Of a stretch of DNA of 64,000 nucleotides, positions 1 to 8,948 are shown one piece after another. The stretch is from Bacteriovoracaceae bacterium (GTDB lineage: Bacteria; Bdellovibrionota; Bacteriovoracia; Bacteriovoracales; Bacteriovoracaceae). The notes under the pieces were generated by a model. That model saw only the letters and a program-made list of their open reading frames with translations, was not told where the DNA came from and made no database searches. Location: assembly GCA_947450475.1 (NCBI GenBank), contig CANFVK010000002.1:544279-608278 (forward strand), written 5' to 3'. The position numbers and the translations under genes were made by a program. Numbering within the stretch: the first letter of the stretch is position 1; every line of letters begins with the position of its first letter.

Positions 1-2163
1 GCGGGATTTTTAGGAGATTCTCATTGGTGTCGTTCCGAAAATTTTAAGACAGAGCAAAATCTAAACAAATGTAAATTCTTTGCGGCGCTTAGGTCTGATG
101 GAATTCAGATGGATGAAAACCAATGCTCGAAGTTTCCCGGCAATGAACTACAAAAGCAATGTCTTGATGAATTTAATGACTTTGAGCTTCAATCCAATCT
201 TCGGCTTCTTAGCAGTATGGGTAAGATCAATTCTTTCGATACTATTGATTTAGAAAATTTACCTAAAGAAAACTTAGCCAACGCTGAATTGCCAAAAGAC
301 ATTCCTCCATTACTTTCTAAACCTTTTTTAAATTCTGAAAAATTTTCAGTCGACGTCATTGCTCACCAACCAAGAAACAAAGGTGATGGCCAATTTACTA
401 AATCTTTTGGTGAGGCTTTTGGTCTTAATCGGCCCAAGACGTTTATTGATGATGTGGAAATTTTCTTCAGAGGTTATGGCGTGACGTCTGGAGACATCAA
501 CAATGACCACTGGCAAGATTTCATCATTGGCTCTTTTCAAGATATTAATATGTATATTAATACCGGAGGATCATTTCAAAAAATTCCAATTATGTTCAAA
601 GAAAAGCTATACCGAGAACACAAAATAAATCTTTCGCCTATTAACCTTGCGCTTGTTGATATAAATAATGATGGTTGGCCGGATCTCTTTGTTTCAAATT
701 ATGATCGAAATGTTTTTTTCATTATCAATGACAAGCACAATTTTAGGGATCCCGACATTATTGTGCTCCCATTAACAAAGAGAGGGTGGGGCATTTCAGC
801 GACTTTTGGAGATTTTGATGGGAATGGATTGCTCGATCTGTATTTGGGCAATGATCACGGCGGAATCCAAGATAGTTTTCTTTTGATCTCTCACACATCT
901 TTTGAAAGTAATCAAAATGAACTCTATCTCAATTTCAAAGATGGCTTTCAACTTAAAAGACTTCCAGACAATCGAGGTGCAACATTATCGGTACTAGCTT
1001 CTGACATCAACAATGATGGCTTTTTAGATTTGGTTCAAGGCAATGATTTTGAGGTTTCAGATAAATTCTATTTTGGTAATGGGAAGCAATTAAAAGAAGT
1101 TCTGCCTGACGATTACATCATCCCAGAAGTTTCCAAGGCTACCATGAGTTATGACACCGCAGATATCGATAATGATTTAAAACTCGAAACGCTTTCAATC
1201 GATATGACCAGAGGAGATTTTATTTCAACCAATTATTGCTCACAATTCACAGGAAACGAAAAAGTTTTTTGTGATAAGTTGTTTAACATTGATGATTCCA
1301 TAAAAAATCTCAATTTTAACGCCTGCAATACTTTCATAGATCCGCTGGAGAAGGTCAATTGCTATGGCGCTGCCATTCGCTTCGTTGCACTTCGCTTTAA
1401 TGATACTAAGCTTTGTTCACTTATTCCTGAAAGTATGTATGTGTCTCGATTTATTTGTAAAAATGTACTTAAAGAAAACAATTACAGTTCCTACGATCCT
1501 GGCACAGACATCAAACAAGTCCAAAAAAATGTTCTCTTGAAGCAGGACAAAAATGGAAAATTTAAAAATGTTGCGGACAAGTATAAAATAACTGACTCTC
1601 ATTGGGGATGGAATTCAAAGTTCGCCGACCTCGACAATGATGGTTGGCAAGATGTATATGCATCTAATGGCAGATTTAAAATTTCTGAAATTTCAACCAA
1701 TGTCTTTTTTCACAATATGAAAGGTAAGGTCTTCAAAAAAGATACTCAAACCTTTGGCCTAACTGACTACGCAGACACTTCAAATTATACTTATAATGAT
1801 TTTGATTTTGATGGCGATATAGACATTATATCCCAAGGGTTTATGTCACCGATTCGGGTGTTTAGAAATAATGAGCAAAAAAATAAATCTATTACTTTTT
1901 TACTAAATGATTTTAAGGGCAATCGTGCCGGAGTCGGAGCTAAAGTCATCATTACGTACATAGAAAATGGTGTTGAAAAAAAGCAATTGAGAGAGCTAAA
2001 ATCAGGAGGTGGTTTCGGTTCATATGACACCAATGTAATCCATTTTGGATTGGCTGATGTGAATCAAGTTGAGGCTGTCGAAGTGAAATGGATAACTGGA
2101 GAGCCGACAATCATTCGCAAAAAGATGTTAGCTGGTCAGCATTACATTATTACTAGAAAATAA
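1..2163 (+). CDS. FG-GAP/VCBS repeat protein with C-terminal ASPIC/UnbV domain (5' end outside window)
   Basis: The reading frame is open from the first base, so the gene begins upstream of the window; the ATG at 109 is internal. The protein has several FG-GAP/VCBS calcium-binding blades of the DxNxDG type, such as DINNDGWPDLF, DFDGNGLLDLY, DINNDGFLDLV and DLDNDGWQDVY. It ends in an ASPIC/UnbV domain (GNRAGVGAKV, then HFGLADV and VEVKW). Such proteins are usually exported and fold as beta-propellers. Two inserts carry paired cysteines about 10-14 residues apart (bases 28-162 and about 1231-1460), which is unusual for the family. It is convergent with dnaJ and shares a hairpin terminator with it. 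The ligand or partner is unknown. Confidence 0.85.
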   Translation, partial: AGFLGDSHWCRSENFKTEQNLNKCKFFAALRSDGIQMDENQCSKFPGNELQKQCLDEFNDFELQSNLRLLSSMGKINSFDTIDLENLPKENLANAELPKDIPPLLSKPFLNSEKFSVDVIAHQPRNKGDGQFTKSFGEAFGLNRPKTFIDDVEIFFRGYGVTSGDINNDHWQDFIIGSFQDINMYINTGGSFQKIPIMFKEKLYREHKINLSPINLALVDINNDGWPDLFVSNYDRNVFFIINDKHNFRDPDIIVLPLTKRGWGISATFGDFDGNGLLDLYLGNDHGGIQDSFLLISHTSFESNQNELYLNFKDGFQLKRLPDNRGATLSVLASDINNDGFLDLVQGNDFEVSDKFYFGNGKQLKEVLPDDYIIPEVSKATMSYDTADIDNDLKLETLSIDMTRGDFISTNYCSQFTGNEKVFCDKLFNIDDSIKNLNFNACNTFIDPLEKVNCYGAAIRFVALRFNDTKLCSLIPESMYVSRFICKNVLKENNYSSYDPGTDIKQVQKNVLLKQDKNGKFKNVADKYKITDSHWGWNSKFADLDNDGWQDVYASNGRFKISEISTNVFFHNMKGKVFKKDTQTFGLTDYADTSNYTYNDFDFDGDIDIISQGFMSPIRVFRNNEQKNKSITFLLNDFKGNRAGVGAKVIITYIENGVEKKQLRELKSGGGFGSYDTNVIHFGLADVNQVEAVEVKWITGEPTIIRKKMLAGQHYIITRK

Positions 2164-2164
2164 A

Positions 2165-2185
2165 GGAGGATGATCTACATCCTCC
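2165..2185 (-). terminator. Intrinsic terminator after dnaJ, possibly bidirectional
   Basis: A perfect 8-bp stem (GGAGGATG paired with CATCCTCC) with a 5-nt loop lies between two convergent genes. On the minus strand it is followed by TTTATTTTC, a good U-rich tail for dnaJ transcripts. On the plus strand the tail is only CTGATTTT. Confidence 0.75.
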
Positions 2186-2191
2186 CTGATT

Positions 2192-3316
2192 TTAATGAAA
2201 TAAATCTTTTACTTTATCAAAGAACCCGCGACTCATTGGATTCGAATGTTGATCAACTTCTGAAAGTCTTTTCAGAAGTTCTTTTTGTTCATTTGATAAT
2301 TTAGTTGGAGTTTCAACATGGACTGTAACAATCTGATCACCTTGTCCGTAACCACCGAGGCGCTGAATCCCCTTACCTTTCAATCTCATCTTTACACCAG
2401 ATTGAGTTCCGGCCGGTATCTTAAGTGCTACTTTTCCTCCAAGCGTAGGTACTTCCATCTCTGCACCTAAAGCCGCTTGAGAAAAACTTATAGGGACTGT
2501 GCAATGAACATCAAATTCCTCACGTTCAAATATTTGATGAGGTTTAATGTTAATGACTACATATAGATCACCATTAGGTCCGCCTTGAGCTCCAGCGTCG
2601 CCCTCTTGAGATAATTTTAAGCGCTGACCTTGATCTATTCCTGCTGGAACTTTTACCTGAAGATCAATTTTCTTTTTCTTTTTCCCCGCACCACTACAAC
2701 TCATGCAAGGGTCTTTGATCATTTGCCCAGAACCATTACACTTCGGACAAGTGGAAGAAACGGTAAAGAATCCTTGTTGGCGTCTAACTTCTCCGTGGCC
2801 ATTACAATAGTCACAAGTTGATGCACTAGATCCCGGCTTAGCGCCAGTACCGACACAGGTTTCACATTTAACATTTTTGGTTAAAGAGATGGTTTTTTCA
2901 CAACCAAAAGCGGCTTCTGAAAAATTAATATCAAGTCCCATCTGCAAATCATCACCCGGTCGACCTCTTGAGCGAGATGCACCCCCTCGACGTCTACCTC
3001 CACCAAGCATGTCGCCGAAAATATCGCCAAAGATATCACCAAAATCACCAAAATCACCCTGGAAGCCACCACCTGGTCCACCTTGGCCGTTGACACCCGC
3101 ATGACCAAATTGATCATAGCGAGATTTTTTCTCGTCATCTAGTAATACATCTGCAGCTTCTGAAGCCTCTTTAAATTTAGCTTCAGCTTCTTTATTGTCC
3201 GGATTTCTGTCTGGATGATATTGCATCGCCAGCTTGCGATAAGCTTTCTTTATTTCATCCTTGCTTGTCCCTTTTTGGACACCAAGGACATCGTAATAAT
3301 CTCTTTTATTGCTCAT
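2192..3316 (-). CDS. dnaJ: Chaperone DnaJ (Hsp40)
   Basis: DnaJ delivers unfolded clients to DnaK and stimulates its ATPase. The protein shows the full type I layout: an N-terminal J domain with YHPDRN, a Gly/Phe-rich linker, four zinc-binding CxxCxGxG repeats ([32 protein letters not shown]) and the C-terminal substrate-binding domain. I chose the ATG at 3316 ([12 protein letters not shown]). The frame stays open upstream to a TTG at 3340, but that adds residues not normal for DnaJ and sits on the terminator side. The product is 374 residues, a normal length. It is the last gene of grpE-dnaK-dnaJ and is separated from dnaK by a terminator, so it is probably expressed at a lower level by read-through. 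Confidence 0.97.
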   Translation of the reverse strand: MSNKRDYYDVLGVQKGTSKDEIKKAYRKLAMQYHPDRNPDNKEAEAKFKEASEAADVLLDDEKKSRYDQFGHAGVNGQGGPGGGFQGDFGDFGDIFGDIFGDMLGGGRRRGGASRSRGRPGDDLQMGLDINFSEAAFGCEKTISLTKNVKCETCVGTGAKPGSSASTCDYCNGHGEVRRQQGFFTVSSTCPKCNGSGQMIKDPCMSCSGAGKKKKKIDLQVKVPAGIDQGQRLKLSQEGDAGAQGGPNGDLYVVINIKPHQIFEREEFDVHCTVPISFSQAALGAEMEVPTLGGKVALKIPAGTQSGVKMRLKGKGIQRLGGYGQGDQIVTVHVETPTKLSNEQKELLKRLSEVDQHSNPMSRGFFDKVKDLFH

Positions 3317-3341
3317 AAAAAATCCGCTTCCAAGGTTCAAT

Positions 3342-3369
3342 AAAAAAGTCTCCCACCAGGAGAGACTTT
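3342..3369 (-). terminator. Intrinsic terminator between dnaK and dnaJ
   Basis: On the minus strand, AAAGTCTC pairs with GAGACTTT around a 9-nt loop and runs straight into a TTTTTT tract. It would attenuate transcription after dnaK and set the DnaK:DnaJ ratio. Confidence 0.8.
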
Positions 3370-3393
3370 CATATTTAAATTTTTAGGTCTAAA

Positions 3394-5304
3394 TTAAACT
3401 TCCTTGTAATCTGCATCAACCACATCATCTTCTGATTTAGCAGATCCTGCATCAGCTGAGCCTTGACCTTGAGAAGCTTGTTCAGCCCCTGGTGCACCAC
3501 CGGCTTGATACATTTCAGTAGCTACTTTGTGAGATACATTTTGTAATCTTTCAATCGCAGCTTTTAACTCATCAAGAGATTCACTGCTCACCTTGGTCTT
3601 TGCTTCAACCACTGCAGCTTCTAATTCCCCCTTAGATTGGCCAGAAATTTTTCCTTCACCATCTTTAATCATTTTTTCTGTTTGGAAAATCAAACCATCA
3701 AGACTGTTTCGGCTATCGACAATTTGTCTTCTTTCAAGATCAGCAGTTCTGTTGGCTTCTGCGTCCTTAACCATTCTTTGTATTTCATCTTCTGTTAATC
3801 CGGATCCACCAGTAATACGGATGTCCTGAGATTTACCGGTAGCTTTATCCTGGGCCGAAACATGTACGATTCCGTTTGCATCTATATCAAATGTAACCTC
3901 AATTTGCGGAACGCCTCTTGGCGCAGGAGCGATACCTGTTAAGTCAAACTTGCCAAGCGTTTTGTTATCTTTTGCAAACTCTCTCTCACCTTGAAGTACA
4001 TGGATAGAAACAGCTGGTTGGTTGTCTTGAGCAGTTGAGTAGGTTTGCGATTTCTTAGTAGGGATAGTCGTATTTTTTTCGATCATCTTTGTGAATACTC
4101 CGCCAAGAGTCTCAATTCCCAATGAAAGAGGAGTGACATCTAGAAGTAGAACGTCTTTTACGTCTCCTGCCAAAACCCCACCTTGAATCGCAGCTCCAGC
4201 GGCTACAACTTCGTCCGGGTTAACGCCCTTCGAAGGCTCTTTTCCAAAAATTTCTTTTACTTTTTGTTGAACGATTGGAACTCTTATCGATCCACCGACT
4301 AAAACGACTTCGTTGATTTCGCTCAATGAAAGTCCAGAGTCTTTTATACAAGTCGTACAAGGTATAATTAACTTCTCTACCAAGTCAGCAATTAATTGCT
4401 CAAACTTAGCTCTAGTAATACTTACGTTTAAATGCTTTGGTCCAGAAGCATCGGCGGTGATAAATGGAAGATTGACCTCTGTCTGGCTAACGTTAGAAAG
4501 TTCATGCTTAGCTTTTTCAGCAGCTTCTTTCAATCTCTGAAGCGCCATAGTGTCGTTCTTTAAATCAATACCAGATTCTTTTTTGAATTCATCTGATAGA
4601 TAGTTAATGATTCTATAATCAAAATCTTCTCCACCTAGGAAAGTGTCACCATTTGTAGCCTTGACCTCAAATACTCCATCAGAAGTAATTTCAAGAATTG
4701 AAATATCGAAAGTACCACCACCAAGGTCAAAGACCGCGATGTTTTTATCTTTTTTAGACTCTAAACCATAAGCAAGCGCTGCTGCAGTTGGTTCATTTAT
4801 AATTCTCTTAACATCAAGTCCAGCGATTCTTCCCGCGTCTTTTGTTGCTTGTCTTTGAGCATCGTTAAAATAAGCAGGAACCGTAATGACAGCTTCAGTA
4901 ACCGGTTGTCCCAAGTAGTCTTCTGCAGCTTTTTTTAATTTCTCAAGAATACGAGCTGAAACTTCCTGAGGTGACATTTCTTTTCCATCAACCTTTACCC
5001 AAGCATCACCATTTTTATTGGCAATAATTTCAAATGGAGCCACAGCTTTAAATTTTGCAACTTCCGGCGCATCTGCCTTTCTTCCGATGAGTCTTTTAAT
5101 CCCAAAAAGTGTTTTCTTTGGATTGGTAACTGATTGTCTCTTAGCAACTTGACCGACAAGAATTTCGCCGTTATTGGCAAAGCCAACGATAGAAGGAGTG
5201 GTATTGTGTCCTTCGGCATTTGCGATAACTTTATAAGTTCCATTTTCCAATACCGCGACACATGAGTTCGTTGTTCCTAAATCGATTCCGATAATTTTTC
5301 CCAT
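3394..5304 (-). CDS. dnaK: Chaperone DnaK (Hsp70)
   Basis: ATP-dependent cytosolic Hsp70 chaperone, working with DnaJ and GrpE. The 636-residue protein has the usual length. It starts with the phosphate-binding signature [13 protein letters not shown] and carries the ATPase motifs [12 protein letters not shown] and [10 protein letters not shown]. The substrate-binding domain follows at about residue 390, and the acidic tail ends in DADYKEV. A strong AAGGAG ribosome binding site lies 7 nt before the ATG. It is 35 nt downstream of grpE on the same strand and is followed by an intrinsic terminator. Confidence 0.98.
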   Translation of the reverse strand: MGKIIGIDLGTTNSCVAVLENGTYKVIANAEGHNTTPSIVGFANNGEILVGQVAKRQSVTNPKKTLFGIKRLIGRKADAPEVAKFKAVAPFEIIANKNGDAWVKVDGKEMSPQEVSARILEKLKKAAEDYLGQPVTEAVITVPAYFNDAQRQATKDAGRIAGLDVKRIINEPTAAALAYGLESKKDKNIAVFDLGGGTFDISILEITSDGVFEVKATNGDTFLGGEDFDYRIINYLSDEFKKESGIDLKNDTMALQRLKEAAEKAKHELSNVSQTEVNLPFITADASGPKHLNVSITRAKFEQLIADLVEKLIIPCTTCIKDSGLSLSEINEVVLVGGSIRVPIVQQKVKEIFGKEPSKGVNPDEVVAAGAAIQGGVLAGDVKDVLLLDVTPLSLGIETLGGVFTKMIEKNTTIPTKKSQTYSTAQDNQPAVSIHVLQGEREFAKDNKTLGKFDLTGIAPAPRGVPQIEVTFDIDANGIVHVSAQDKATGKSQDIRITGGSGLTEDEIQRMVKDAEANRTADLERRQIVDSRNSLDGLIFQTEKMIKDGEGKISGQSKGELEAAVVEAKTKVSSESLDELKAAIERLQNVSHKVATEMYQAGGAPGAEQASQGQGSADAGSAKSEDDVVDADYKEV

Positions 5305-5339
5305 ATAAATCTCCTTAATTAATATTTTTCGACTATTCT

Positions 5340-5864
5340 TTATTTGTTATTTGCTACGACGACTTTCGATGCTCGAAGTAGTCTTCCATTTAATAAGTAC
5401 CCACGCTGGTATTCAGTGATTACTTCTTGGTCCTCTTTTCCTTCAGCTGGAGCTTGAGCAACAGCTTCATGAAAATTGGGATCAAAGGGCTTACCAAGAG
5501 ATTCAACGGGAGTTAATCCATTTTGCTTTAAGACATTAATGAACTGTGAACGTATCATCTCAATGCCTTTCATGATGTTTTGAACCTTATCATCATTATC
5601 ATTTTTTAATGAATTAACAGTAAGGTCGAAATTATCAACGACTTCAATTAAATTTGATAAAACCTTCTCATTGCCGTATTTGAGTAAACTTTCTTTCTCT
5701 CGCTCGAACCGCTTTCTCATGTTCTCAACTTCAGCAGCTAGATAGTAATACTTGGCTTTAAAATCCTCTTCCTTCTTAGGAATCTCATGAGCCTTCAACT
5801 CTTCTTCAATTACATCTTTAACTTCACTTTCTATAATGATTTCTTCATTTTCAACTTCGCTCAT
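5340..5864 (-). CDS. grpE: Nucleotide exchange factor GrpE
   Basis: GrpE releases ADP from DnaK. The 174-residue protein has an acidic start, a long coiled-coil helix ([13 protein letters not shown]) and the C-terminal beta domain with [10 protein letters not shown] and a [14 protein letters not shown] ending, all typical of GrpE. It is the first gene of the heat-shock operon, just downstream of a sigma-32-like promoter. An AAAGG ribosome binding site precedes the ATG. Confidence 0.95.
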   Translation of the reverse strand: MSEVENEEIIIESEVKDVIEEELKAHEIPKKEEDFKAKYYYLAAEVENMRKRFEREKESLLKYGNEKVLSNLIEVVDNFDLTVNSLKNDNDDKVQNIMKGIEMIRSQFINVLKQNGLTPVESLGKPFDPNFHEAVAQAPAEGKEDQEVITEYQRGYLLNGRLLRASKVVVANNK

Positions 5865-5900
5865 AATTGACCTTTTAAAAAAATTATTTGTTCTTACCCC

Positions 5901-5930
5901 TAAAATGGGAACAAATATATAAGTGTCAAT
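5901..5930 (-). promoter_or_regulatory. Sigma-32-like heat-shock promoter of grpE-dnaK
   Basis: On the minus strand ATTGACA (5924-5930) is followed after 13 nt by TCCCATTTTA (5901-5910). This resembles the sigma-32 consensus CTTGAA-N13-17-CCCCATTTA, with 7 of 8 bases matching in the -10 core. It sits about 37 nt upstream of the grpE start codon. No CIRCE repeat (the HrcA operator) was seen. TTGACA could also act as a sigma-70 -35 box, but no good -10 box is spaced for it. Confidence 0.45.
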
Positions 5931-6002
5931 ATTAAGTGGAAAGTTTTTTCCGTGTCTTGATGTAAGTAACTGAAAACAATATATAGTTTATGATAAAAGC
6001 AA

Positions 6003-6782
6003 CTAAAAGGTTGGTGGTTTCTGCACTGAGTAATTTTGACGATAGATTCGAAGTGATTCTTGTGGTGGGCCATCAAAAACGATCTTACCTCGGTTTAAAA
6101 GTAGCGAGCGATTACACACCTCAATCAACTGATCTCCCTGGTGACTGACAAAAATGACAACTCCGGATTCGTTAATTAATTTTTTTATCCTCTGAGATAA
6201 TTTTTCTCTAAAGAATTCATCAGCTCCATCAAAGACTTCATCAAGAATCAAAATATCTGCAGGAGTAGCCGATAACAATGAAAGCGAAAGTCTCAAAAGC
6301 ATACCTTTGCTGTAGGCTTTAATGGGAACATCGATAAACTCGCCGAGTTCACTAAATTCAATGCTTTCTTGAATAATTTTTTCGATATCATTTGTTTTAT
6401 TGTCGTAAAAAATTTGTGCTAGGACTTTTACATTTTCTCTACCGCTAAGTTCCGGAAAAATAGAAAGTGATGGATCAAAAAGAGCTCTAACTTTTCCTTT
6501 TAAAAGAACTTCCCCTCTAGGTGGGGTGTAAAATCCAGATAGACATCGACACAAGGTTGACTTCCCGGCCCCATTTAAACCAAGTAAACCTATCCGATCT
6601 CCTCTTTGCGCTTTAAAACAAATATCTTTAAGCGCAAAGAAAGATCGTTTTTCACTGAAAACAGAAAAAGGATTTTTAACGAGTGAGATAAAAGTTTCCT
6701 TGAATGAATTTTCGGTGAAGGTCTTCAAGGGAAAAGCTAAATCCAAATTCTTAACTTCGATCATTAAATTATCACTAGACAT
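6003..6782 (-). CDS. ABC transporter ATP-binding protein, polysaccharide-export (Wzt/KpsT/TagH) type
   Basis: ATPase of a type-2 ABC exporter at the inner membrane. The 259-residue protein has Walker A (GLNGAGKST, about residues 68-76), the variant signature YSKGMLLRL that is typical of glycan exporters in place of LSGGQ, Walker B (LILDEVFDGAD) and an H-loop histidine in SHQ. The C-terminal carbohydrate-binding domain of long Wzt proteins is absent. It overlaps the permease gene by 8 bp. It is the last gene of the minus-strand run that starts at about 14.4 kb, so it may export the product made by the radical SAM and glycosyltransferase genes. That cargo is inference. Confidence 0.88.
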   Translation of the reverse strand: MSSDNLMIEVKNLDLAFPLKTFTENSFKETFISLVKNPFSVFSEKRSFFALKDICFKAQRGDRIGLLGLNGAGKSTLCRCLSGFYTPPRGEVLLKGKVRALFDPSLSIFPELSGRENVKVLAQIFYDNKTNDIEKIIQESIEFSELGEFIDVPIKAYSKGMLLRLSLSLLSATPADILILDEVFDGADEFFREKLSQRIKKLINESGVVIFVSHQGDQLIEVCNRSLLLNRGKIVFDGPPQESLRIYRQNYSVQKPPTF

Positions 6783-7539
6783 AAAACACCAAGTATTTTC
6801 TCATTTTTTTCCAAGATAGATAAGCCAGAAAAAGCAACAGAATTGAGAATGAAAAAGAGTAAAGTAAGCTATATGAAATCTGACGAATCTCATTGGCAAG
6901 TAATATTTCTTGAAAAGGCCTAATTAAATAATAAATTGGATTATTTGAAATGATGAACTTTAACTTCTCCGGCACAAGTCGAATATTATAAAAAATTGGA
7001 GTTAGATAAAAAAGTAATGAAAAAACAAAGGTCACCATGAATTTCAAATCTCTAAATTTCACATTATAAAGTGAAAAAACTAGACACATCGACGTGACGG
7101 CTACTAGCAATGGTATGGTTGGCAGAAGTATATAGATTGCAGTAAATATATTTAAAGAATGAAAAATTGAAAAATATAAAATGATAATTAAATAAGCGCT
7201 TATAAAATTAATAAAGTTATCGAGAATTTGCACGAGTACAAGGATCATCGGCGGAATGGGAATATTTTTTACAATATTGCCATTATGGATAAAGATGCCA
7301 GTACACATATCTATAGATTGTTGGATAAAAAGCCATGGAAACAATCCTGCCAATAAATATAATGGATAATTAACAGTATTAACTTGAAAGATTGTCGTGA
7401 AAGCAAAAACCTGAACTGCATAAGTGAGGATTGGATTAATAAGAACCCATAAGAATCCGTAAAAAGTATTTCTATATCTGGATTTTAAATTGGCAAAAGT
7501 GAGAATTTTTATTAATTGCAGATTTTTTAAAATCTCCAC
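6775..7539 (-). CDS. ABC-2 type export permease (Wzm/KpsM/TagG type)
   Basis: A 254-residue inner-membrane protein with about six hydrophobic segments. The N-terminal region (SRYRNTFYGFLWVLINPI) is characteristic of polysaccharide ABC-2 permeases. It starts at GTG with an AGAGG site 6-7 nt upstream, and its 3' end overlaps the ATPase gene by 8 bp, so the two are translationally coupled. About 50 nt separate it from the upstream radical SAM gene, which suggests one operon. Confidence 0.88.
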   Translation of the reverse strand: MEILKNLQLIKILTFANLKSRYRNTFYGFLWVLINPILTYAVQVFAFTTIFQVNTVNYPLYLLAGLFPWLFIQQSIDMCTGIFIHNGNIVKNIPIPPMILVLVQILDNFINFISAYLIIILYFSIFHSLNIFTAIYILLPTIPLLVAVTSMCLVFSLYNVKFRDLKFMVTFVFSLLFYLTPIFYNIRLVPEKLKFIISNNPIYYLIRPFQEILLANEIRQISYSLLYSFSFSILLLFLAYLSWKKMRKYLVFYV

Positions 7540-7592
7540 GTCAAACCTCTAATCGCAATTTGAAGTGATGCAAAAAAATGACCATTATTGAT

Positions 7593-8930
7593 TTAAGATT
7601 CAAGCCTAATGACTTCAATGATGGTCTCCCCTGGTCTTCGAATAGCATTTCCCTCAATCTTAGTTAAGTAACAATTCGTTTGCAAATAAAAAGCAAGTGC
7701 CAAGTAGGCAAGCCCCCAAGTGAAGTGCTGATCGCAGGCCCCTTCCCACAATTTGTCAGTCAAAAACATGCATGAGCCTTTGCAAATCTGCACGACTGGA
7801 CACTGAACACACTCTTGGCGTTGGCTGAAATGAAAAGCCGTGTTGAGTTTTACGTCATGAAACTGATCGATATGGCCAATTTTATGCCCACCTTTAGCTG
7901 TGACGTTTTGACAGGTCAAAACATTGCCATCTATATCAACCGCTATTGAAGTTGGAAGATCCATTGAGCATTTCTGACCAACTCCACTTGAGGAACGATT
8001 GGTTCTAAGTGATTCAAAAAAATCGTGCAATATTACATCAACTTTTCCAACACCTAGTTCAAATGGATATTGCTTGAGCATATCTGCAAAAATATCATTA
8101 ACAAGTTCTCTTCTCAAAAGAGGATTGGCCACGTAGTTCATACCTGCAGAATCATAAGGCGTAGCGAGATCATGGGTTAATACTACTAACTTGGGATCAA
8201 CCCCAAGCTTGTCTGCAATGTACTTTCTTATTTTTATAAAAGAATAATTTTTAGGAGATATGGTGGCGTTAAAGGAAATCAACTTAAGTGGGTTTAAGCG
8301 ATTAAAAAGATGCTTTAAATTATCACTTTGAACGGGAATTTCAAAAGGATCTTTGGCCCGATCCTGATTAAAGGTTGGACCATCGTGCGAGACAATAAAA
8401 TGCAACGCAATTTCCGCAGCTGCTTCCGTCATTTCTTTAGTGACCAATGAGCCATTCGTAAAAAGAGCTAGCTTAATTTTAGGAAAACGCAAACGCAATG
8501 CTCTAGCCAACTTCTCAACCGCATCCCAATACAATAACGTTTCCCCCCCCCAAAATTCTAAATGCACACCAGAACCTAATGCATCTGTGCCACCATCGAA
8601 CCATTGATCGAGTTTCATTAGAAAACTAGGAACCTTTGCCAAGGTTTCTTGTGCTGTATCTTTTTGCAATGCTCTTTGATTATTTTGACTGCAGTAGGTG
8701 CAAGAATAATTGCATGCAAACCCCATCTGAATTTTTATTTTTTGAAGATTCTTTACTTTGCCGACAGGAGAAGTTGGACTAACTTTTTCAACTTCCTTGT
8801 AATCTAAAGCCTCTGGGACAATTAGGTCTTCACCATTGTCTTTCCAGAATAATTTAGATGAATAAGGATCATAGACTGCGATTCTTGTCCCCTGAGTATC
8901 TGTTAAATGTAAATTATATTTTGTATGCAT
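7593..8930 (-). CDS. Radical SAM/SPASM peptide-modifying enzyme
   Basis: A 445-residue radical SAM protein. The [4Fe-4S] cysteines are C73-x3-C77-x2-C80 (ACNYSCTYCSQNN), and a GGE motif follows in FWGGETLLYW. The C-terminal half has a full SPASM-type cysteine set: C..IDGNVLTCQ, then CVQCPVVQICKGSC and a last CDQHF. This architecture is found in RiPP maturases and anaerobic sulfatase-maturing enzymes. It lies 18 nt downstream of another radical SAM gene. An N-terminal stretch of about 65 residues precedes the barrel and could be a peptide-binding element, but no clear PqqD fold is visible. The substrate is unknown; the candidate precursor at 24890 is one option. Confidence 0.85.
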   Translation of the reverse strand: MHTKYNLHLTDTQGTRIAVYDPYSSKLFWKDNGEDLIVPEALDYKEVEKVSPTSPVGKVKNLQKIKIQMGFACNYSCTYCSQNNQRALQKDTAQETLAKVPSFLMKLDQWFDGGTDALGSGVHLEFWGGETLLYWDAVEKLARALRLRFPKIKLALFTNGSLVTKEMTEAAAEIALHFIVSHDGPTFNQDRAKDPFEIPVQSDNLKHLFNRLNPLKLISFNATISPKNYSFIKIRKYIADKLGVDPKLVVLTHDLATPYDSAGMNYVANPLLRRELVNDIFADMLKQYPFELGVGKVDVILHDFFESLRTNRSSSGVGQKCSMDLPTSIAVDIDGNVLTCQNVTAKGGHKIGHIDQFHDVKLNTAFHFSQRQECVQCPVVQICKGSCMFLTDKLWEGACDQHFTWGLAYLALAFYLQTNCYLTKIEGNAIRRPGETIIEVIRLES

Positions 8931-8948
8931 TTTTTTATTTCACATCTT

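Noticed and set aside
2877..3104. A proline-rich plus-strand frame opposite dnaJ
   Set aside because: It is the antisense of the Gly/Phe-rich region of DnaJ and has no start signals.
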